NCBI GenBank assembly: GCA_964650405.1
Contig: CAZYTO010000329.1
Coordinates: 1-5,529, forward strand
Reading direction: 5' to 3'
DNA: 5,529 nucleotides
Origin: CAZYTO01 sp964650405
GTDB lineage: Bacteria > Acidobacteriota > Thermoanaerobaculia > Gp7-AA8
Positions 5,389 to 5,529 of this stretch are shown piece by piece (position 1 is the first letter of the stretch; every line of letters starts with the position of its first letter). The notes below the pieces were generated by a model that was not told the origin of the DNA, ran no database searches, and saw nothing but the letters and a program-made list of their open reading frames with translations. The translations under genes and the position numbers were made by a program.

Positions 5389-5529
5389 CATTCCAGTGGA
5401 AGAATGCAGTCATCCTACACCCCCGGCCGCGATCGGCACGATGTCGGGCAAGACTGCGGCGTGCCAAACCCCGTTTCATCTCCACGACAGGCAAGGGCCA
5501 ACACACCCGCCCCAGGGAATTCGGCAATA

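Noticed and set aside
5379..5529. Possible gene or promoter at the right edge
   Set aside because: No frame with coding character was found. Only a weak TAGGAT without a -35 partner is visible, which is too little to call a promoter.

Overview
The window is GC-rich DNA with most third codon positions G or C. It encodes a signal-peptide protein and a probable lipoprotein, and some starts lack a Shine-Dalgarno site. This fits a high-GC, probably Gram-negative bacterium. The Acidobacteriota or a similar lineage is a guess from overall style, not a demonstrated assignment.

Left half (1-2902), all minus strand: an apparent three-gene operon read right to left. It starts with an ABC exporter ATPase (2902-1934), then an ABC-2 type permease (1869-1075), then a gene running off the left edge (from 1036). 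That last gene is the oddest item here. One uninterrupted frame joins an uncharacterised conserved domain to the C-terminal part of a halogenase/LodB-like flavoprotein, without the N-terminal FAD-binding half.

Centre (2901-3628): a TetR-family repressor gene is transcribed divergently from the exporter operon. The short gap holds a 26-bp imperfect palindrome (2901-2926). It overlaps both the exporter start codon and a sigma70-like promoter with a perfect TTGACA -35. This looks like classic local control of an efflux operon by its neighbouring repressor. The promoter lies so close to the ATPase start codon that the mRNA is probably leaderless.

The spacer at 3629-3863 has no gene. It holds an 8-bp tandem repeat directly after the repressor stop codon, a CTTCGCC-rich stretch and a small inverted repeat. 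Next come a 97-aa protein of unknown function on the plus strand (3864-4157) and, converging on it, a small probable lipoprotein (4716-4168).

The right end has a secreted chalcone-isomerase-like protein (5375-4812, minus). Its 3' spacer carries the same 8-bp repeat in the same orientation relative to the upstream gene. Positions 5376-5529 show only its ribosome binding site and no further gene. Apart from the exporter and its repressor, nothing visible ties the right-hand genes to one pathway.
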